Assembly (NCBI GenBank): GCA_036825155.1
Contig: DAISYU010000156.1
Location: 1-6,801 of the forward strand
Direction of reading: 5' to 3'
DNA from: DSAD01 sp036825155
Lineage (GTDB): Bacteria; Desulfobacterota; Desulfomonilia; UBA1062
DNA: 6,801 nt
The notes beneath the pieces are model-generated. The model was given only the letters and a program-made list of their open reading frames with translations, was not told the origin of the DNA and did no database searches. The translations under genes were made by a program, and so were the position numbers. Shown here piece by piece: positions 5,026-6,801 of the stretch (the stretch's first letter is position 1; every line of letters begins with the position of its first letter).

Positions 5026-6801
5026 CTATTGCAGTTCAATCCTGGTCCGGTCGATGATCTCATCCTTAACCGTGTCCGGGAGTTCGTCAAAATACGCACA
5101 GTATCCGGCCACACGCACGACTATTCCCGGGTATTTACCGGGGCTTGCCTTTGCATCAGTGAGCAGGTCAGGGTCCAGCACATTGAGCTGCATCTCCATG
5201 CCACCCTGGGAGAAGAACCCCTTTGTCAGGGCGGCCATGGTATTCACGGCCCGTTCTCCCTGGAGAGAGGTTACATCGAAGCGCAGGTTCAGTGCATAGC
5301 CGTTGGGTGAGAGTCTCGAGTCCACGCCGGCAACGGAATTGAGCAGCGCCGTAGGGCCCTGTCGGTCACTCCCGTTGCAGCACCCCAGACTTGCCGCAAG
5401 CGGTTCGCCGTTCTTCCTCCCGCTCGGAAGCGCCCCTGTCCTGCGGCCGAATCCCACATGGGTCGATGATGAGTAGAATCCCGGGATGTAGGGGCCGCCC
5501 CTGGTGTTCGTGTACTTTGCCAGGGCGTCGTGGAAGATGTGCGCAGTCAGGTCCGCATACCGGTCCGGAAGATNNNNNNNNNNNNNNNNNNNNNNNNNNN
5601 NNNNNNNNNNNNNNNNNNNNNNNNNNNNNNNNNNNNNNNNNNNNNNNNNNNNNNNNNNNNNNNNNNNNNNNNNCACCATGTGTTCCACCTGATATGTAAA
5701 GGCACTGATGATATCCTCCATAGATCTGAAGAGTGAAGGGTCAGGGGTCTTGGCCCCGGTTCTGAACCGTTTCCCTGGCTTCCTGCCATTGTTCAGCGCC
5801 AGGATGAGGCACATGGGCAGGTTAAAGAGGGCCGCGTCGGTGGAGCAGAAGCTTCTGCCCGGCATGGTGGGCTCCACGCATCCCACCACCCCGTAGTCGC
5901 GGGCCTCTTCAACTGGATATCCGTGGGCCGTGAGCGCGGCAATGGTAGCCTCGTCATTAAACAGGCCCGGCACTGCGTTGCCTTTGCATGCAACCTCCAC
6001 GGCACGCTTTACATACGGCTCGGGTGAGATCTCGCTGATCCGGGCCATGTAGTTGGGATCGCGCAGTCCGGCCAGCTCCATTACATCGAGGAACAGCCAG
6101 GTCAGGTCGTTCACCGCATCGTTGCCGTTGCTGTCCACCCCTCCAACCGTAGCCGCCTGGGCTACCAGGTACCCGCCATGGTACTCGCTTACCCTGCTTG
6201 AGAGCAGGAACATGTGCTCGGTGGTCTTGGCCGAGAAGCACAGGAGCAGTTCCATTGCCCTGTTCCGGTCGATGCTTCCGGCCTCTAGATCTGCCTTGTA
6301 GAATGGGTAGAGGTATTGGTCGATCCGGCCGAAAGAAACGGCGGAGTTTAGGCCCTCGAGGCAGACCGCCATGTGGGTGAACCACAGCGACTGAAGGGCT
6401 TCTTGCAGGGTTTCTGCAGGTTCGAGGGGGACCTTTGCGCAGATGCGCGCGATTTCAAGGAGGTCCTGCTTCCGCACCGGGTCGGTCTCGACGGCGGCGA
6501 TCTGGCGTGCCTCGCCGGAGAGCCTGCCTGCGTAGTCAGAGAGGCCCTCGCAGGCAATCCGCGCTGCTGCATGGAGGTCGCTGTCCTTCTCGTTGATGGT
6601 CTCCATATAACCGCTGATGCCCTGTGTGATCATTCGGTCATAGCCGGGCAGAAAGTGACCGATGCCGCCGCTCTCATTGATGAGGTAAGAGGATGCGTCC
6701 AGCTGGTCGAGCACATAGCGGCTCAGCTTCGGGTTGTACCACCCGAAGGCCCGGGACACCATGTTCCGGGTGAGCCAGTAGGGCAGCACCTTCACGAGGA
6801 G
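5026..6801 (-). CDS. Glycyl radical enzyme, GCVE eliminase/decarboxylase type (5' truncated, contains gap)
   Basis: This is a pyruvate formate-lyase superfamily enzyme. The frame is open to the right edge, so the N-terminus (about 120-150 residues by family comparison) is missing, and 5574-5673 is unsequenced. The glycyl radical loop is VRVAGYCAYF, with the radical glycine encoded at 5104-5106. The thiyl-radical cysteine is in YGVVGCVEPTMPG (Cys codon 5878-5880), followed two residues later by glutamate. The C-x-E pair marks the eliminase/decarboxylase group (glycerol and propanediol dehydratases, choline lyase, hydroxyproline dehydratase, isethionate lyase, 4-hydroxyphenylacetate decarboxylase). 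True PFL has two adjacent cysteines, and fumarate-adding succinate synthases lack the glutamate. Other family segments are SFGRIDQYLYPFY and TGALPSGRKNGEPLA. The substrate cannot be assigned here. The enzyme needs a radical-SAM activase, which is not in this window and may lie beyond the right edge. Cysteine directly after the GY of the radical loop is unusual. The next gene encodes an Fe-S oxidoreductase. Confidence 0.94.
   Translation of the reverse strand, partial: LLVKVLPYWLTRNMVSRAFGWYNPKLSRYVLDQLDASSYLINESGGIGHFLPGYDRMITQGISGYMETINEKDSDLHAAARIACEGLSDYAGRLSGEARQIAAVETDPVRKQDLLEIARICAKVPLEPAETLQEALQSLWFTHMAVCLEGLNSAVSFGRIDQYLYPFYKADLEAGSIDRNRAMELLLCFSAKTTEHMFLLSSRVSEYHGGYLVAQAATVGGVDSNGNDAVNDLTWLFLDVMELAGLRDPNYMARISEISPEPYVKRAVEVACKGNAVPGLFNDEATIAALTAHGYPVEEARDYGVVGCVEPTMPGRSFCSTDAALFNLPMCLILALNNGRKPGKRFRTGAKTPDPSLFRSMEDIISAFTYQVEHMVXXXXXXXXXXXXXXXXXXXXXXXXXXXXXXXXXXLPDRYADLTAHIFHDALAKYTNTRGGPYIPGFYSSSTHVGFGRRTGALPSGRKNGEPLAASLGCCNGSDRQGPTALLNSVAGVDSRLSPNGYALNLRFDVTSLQGERAVNTMAALTKGFFSQGGMEMQLNVLDPDLLTDAKASPGKYPGIVVRVAGYCAYFDELPDTVKDEIIDRTRIELQ
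5574..5673. other. Assembly gap of 100 N inside the glycyl radical enzyme gene
   Basis: Exactly 100 N interrupt the gene; that length is a common placeholder for a gap of unknown size. Reading 100 N literally leaves both flanks in one frame. However, the distance from active-site cysteine to radical glycine is then only 258 residues, against about 330-337 in most characterised relatives. The real missing sequence is therefore probably about 315-340 bp. Confidence 0.95.

Noticed and set aside
5957..6385. 142-codon minus-strand open frame overlapping the glycyl radical enzyme
   Set aside because: It is rich in G, P and R from out-of-frame reading of GC-rich coding sequence; the other frame carries conserved family motifs.
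5026..6801. Assignment as true pyruvate formate-lyase or as a benzyl/alkylsuccinate synthase
   Set aside because: True PFL needs two adjacent active-site cysteines, and fumarate-adding enzymes lack the glutamate two residues after the cysteine. GCVE fits neither.
1..6801. CRISPR arrays, tRNA or rRNA genes, insertion sequences, toxin-antitoxin or phage-defence genes
   Set aside because: Looked for on both strands; no regularly spaced repeats, no cloverleaf with conserved loop bases, no terminal inverted repeats with a transposase, and all sizeable genes have other assignments.

Overview
The window looks like a piece of a draft genome from an anaerobic, Gram-negative bacterium. It encodes an outer-membrane beta-barrel protein (so two membranes), an oxygen-sensitive glycyl radical enzyme, a heterodisulfide-reductase-like iron-sulfur protein, and a NrpR nitrogen regulator of a family best known from methanogenic archaea. 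This mix suggests a deltaproteobacterial (Desulfobacterota or syntroph-like) or possibly spirochaetal lineage. That is inference from gene content only. A run of exactly 100 N marks an assembly gap inside the last gene.

Layout from left to right: (1) 1-680, minus strand, 3'-truncated gene for a secreted beta-barrel outer-membrane protein resembling the TIGR04219 family. (2) 681-1047, an intergenic stretch without a convincing gene, which ends in a plausible promoter (975-1003) with a perfect 8+8 bp inverted repeat between its -35 and -10 boxes. (3) 1048-2058, plus strand, an NrpR-type regulator (winged helix plus one NrpR/DUF128 domain). (4) 2091-3428, plus strand, NADP-type glutamate dehydrogenase gdhA, 32 nt behind the regulator and closed by a strong intrinsic terminator at 3468-3496. 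(5) 3520-4893, minus strand, a soluble or peripheral Fe-S oxidoreductase with two 4Fe-4S motifs, one intact CCG domain and a hydrophobic, basic C-terminal extension. (6) 5026-6801, minus strand, a glycyl radical enzyme that runs off the right edge and is interrupted by the gap.

Two functional units stand out. nrpR-gdhA looks like a self-contained, co-transcribed ammonia-assimilation cassette: in archaea NrpR is a repressor released by 2-oxoglutarate, which is the substrate of GdhA. The glycyl radical enzyme and the Fe-S protein are transcribed in the same direction, 132 bp apart, and may form a catabolic unit in which a radical elimination or decarboxylation is linked to electron transfer. 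Its substrate cannot be read from this window.
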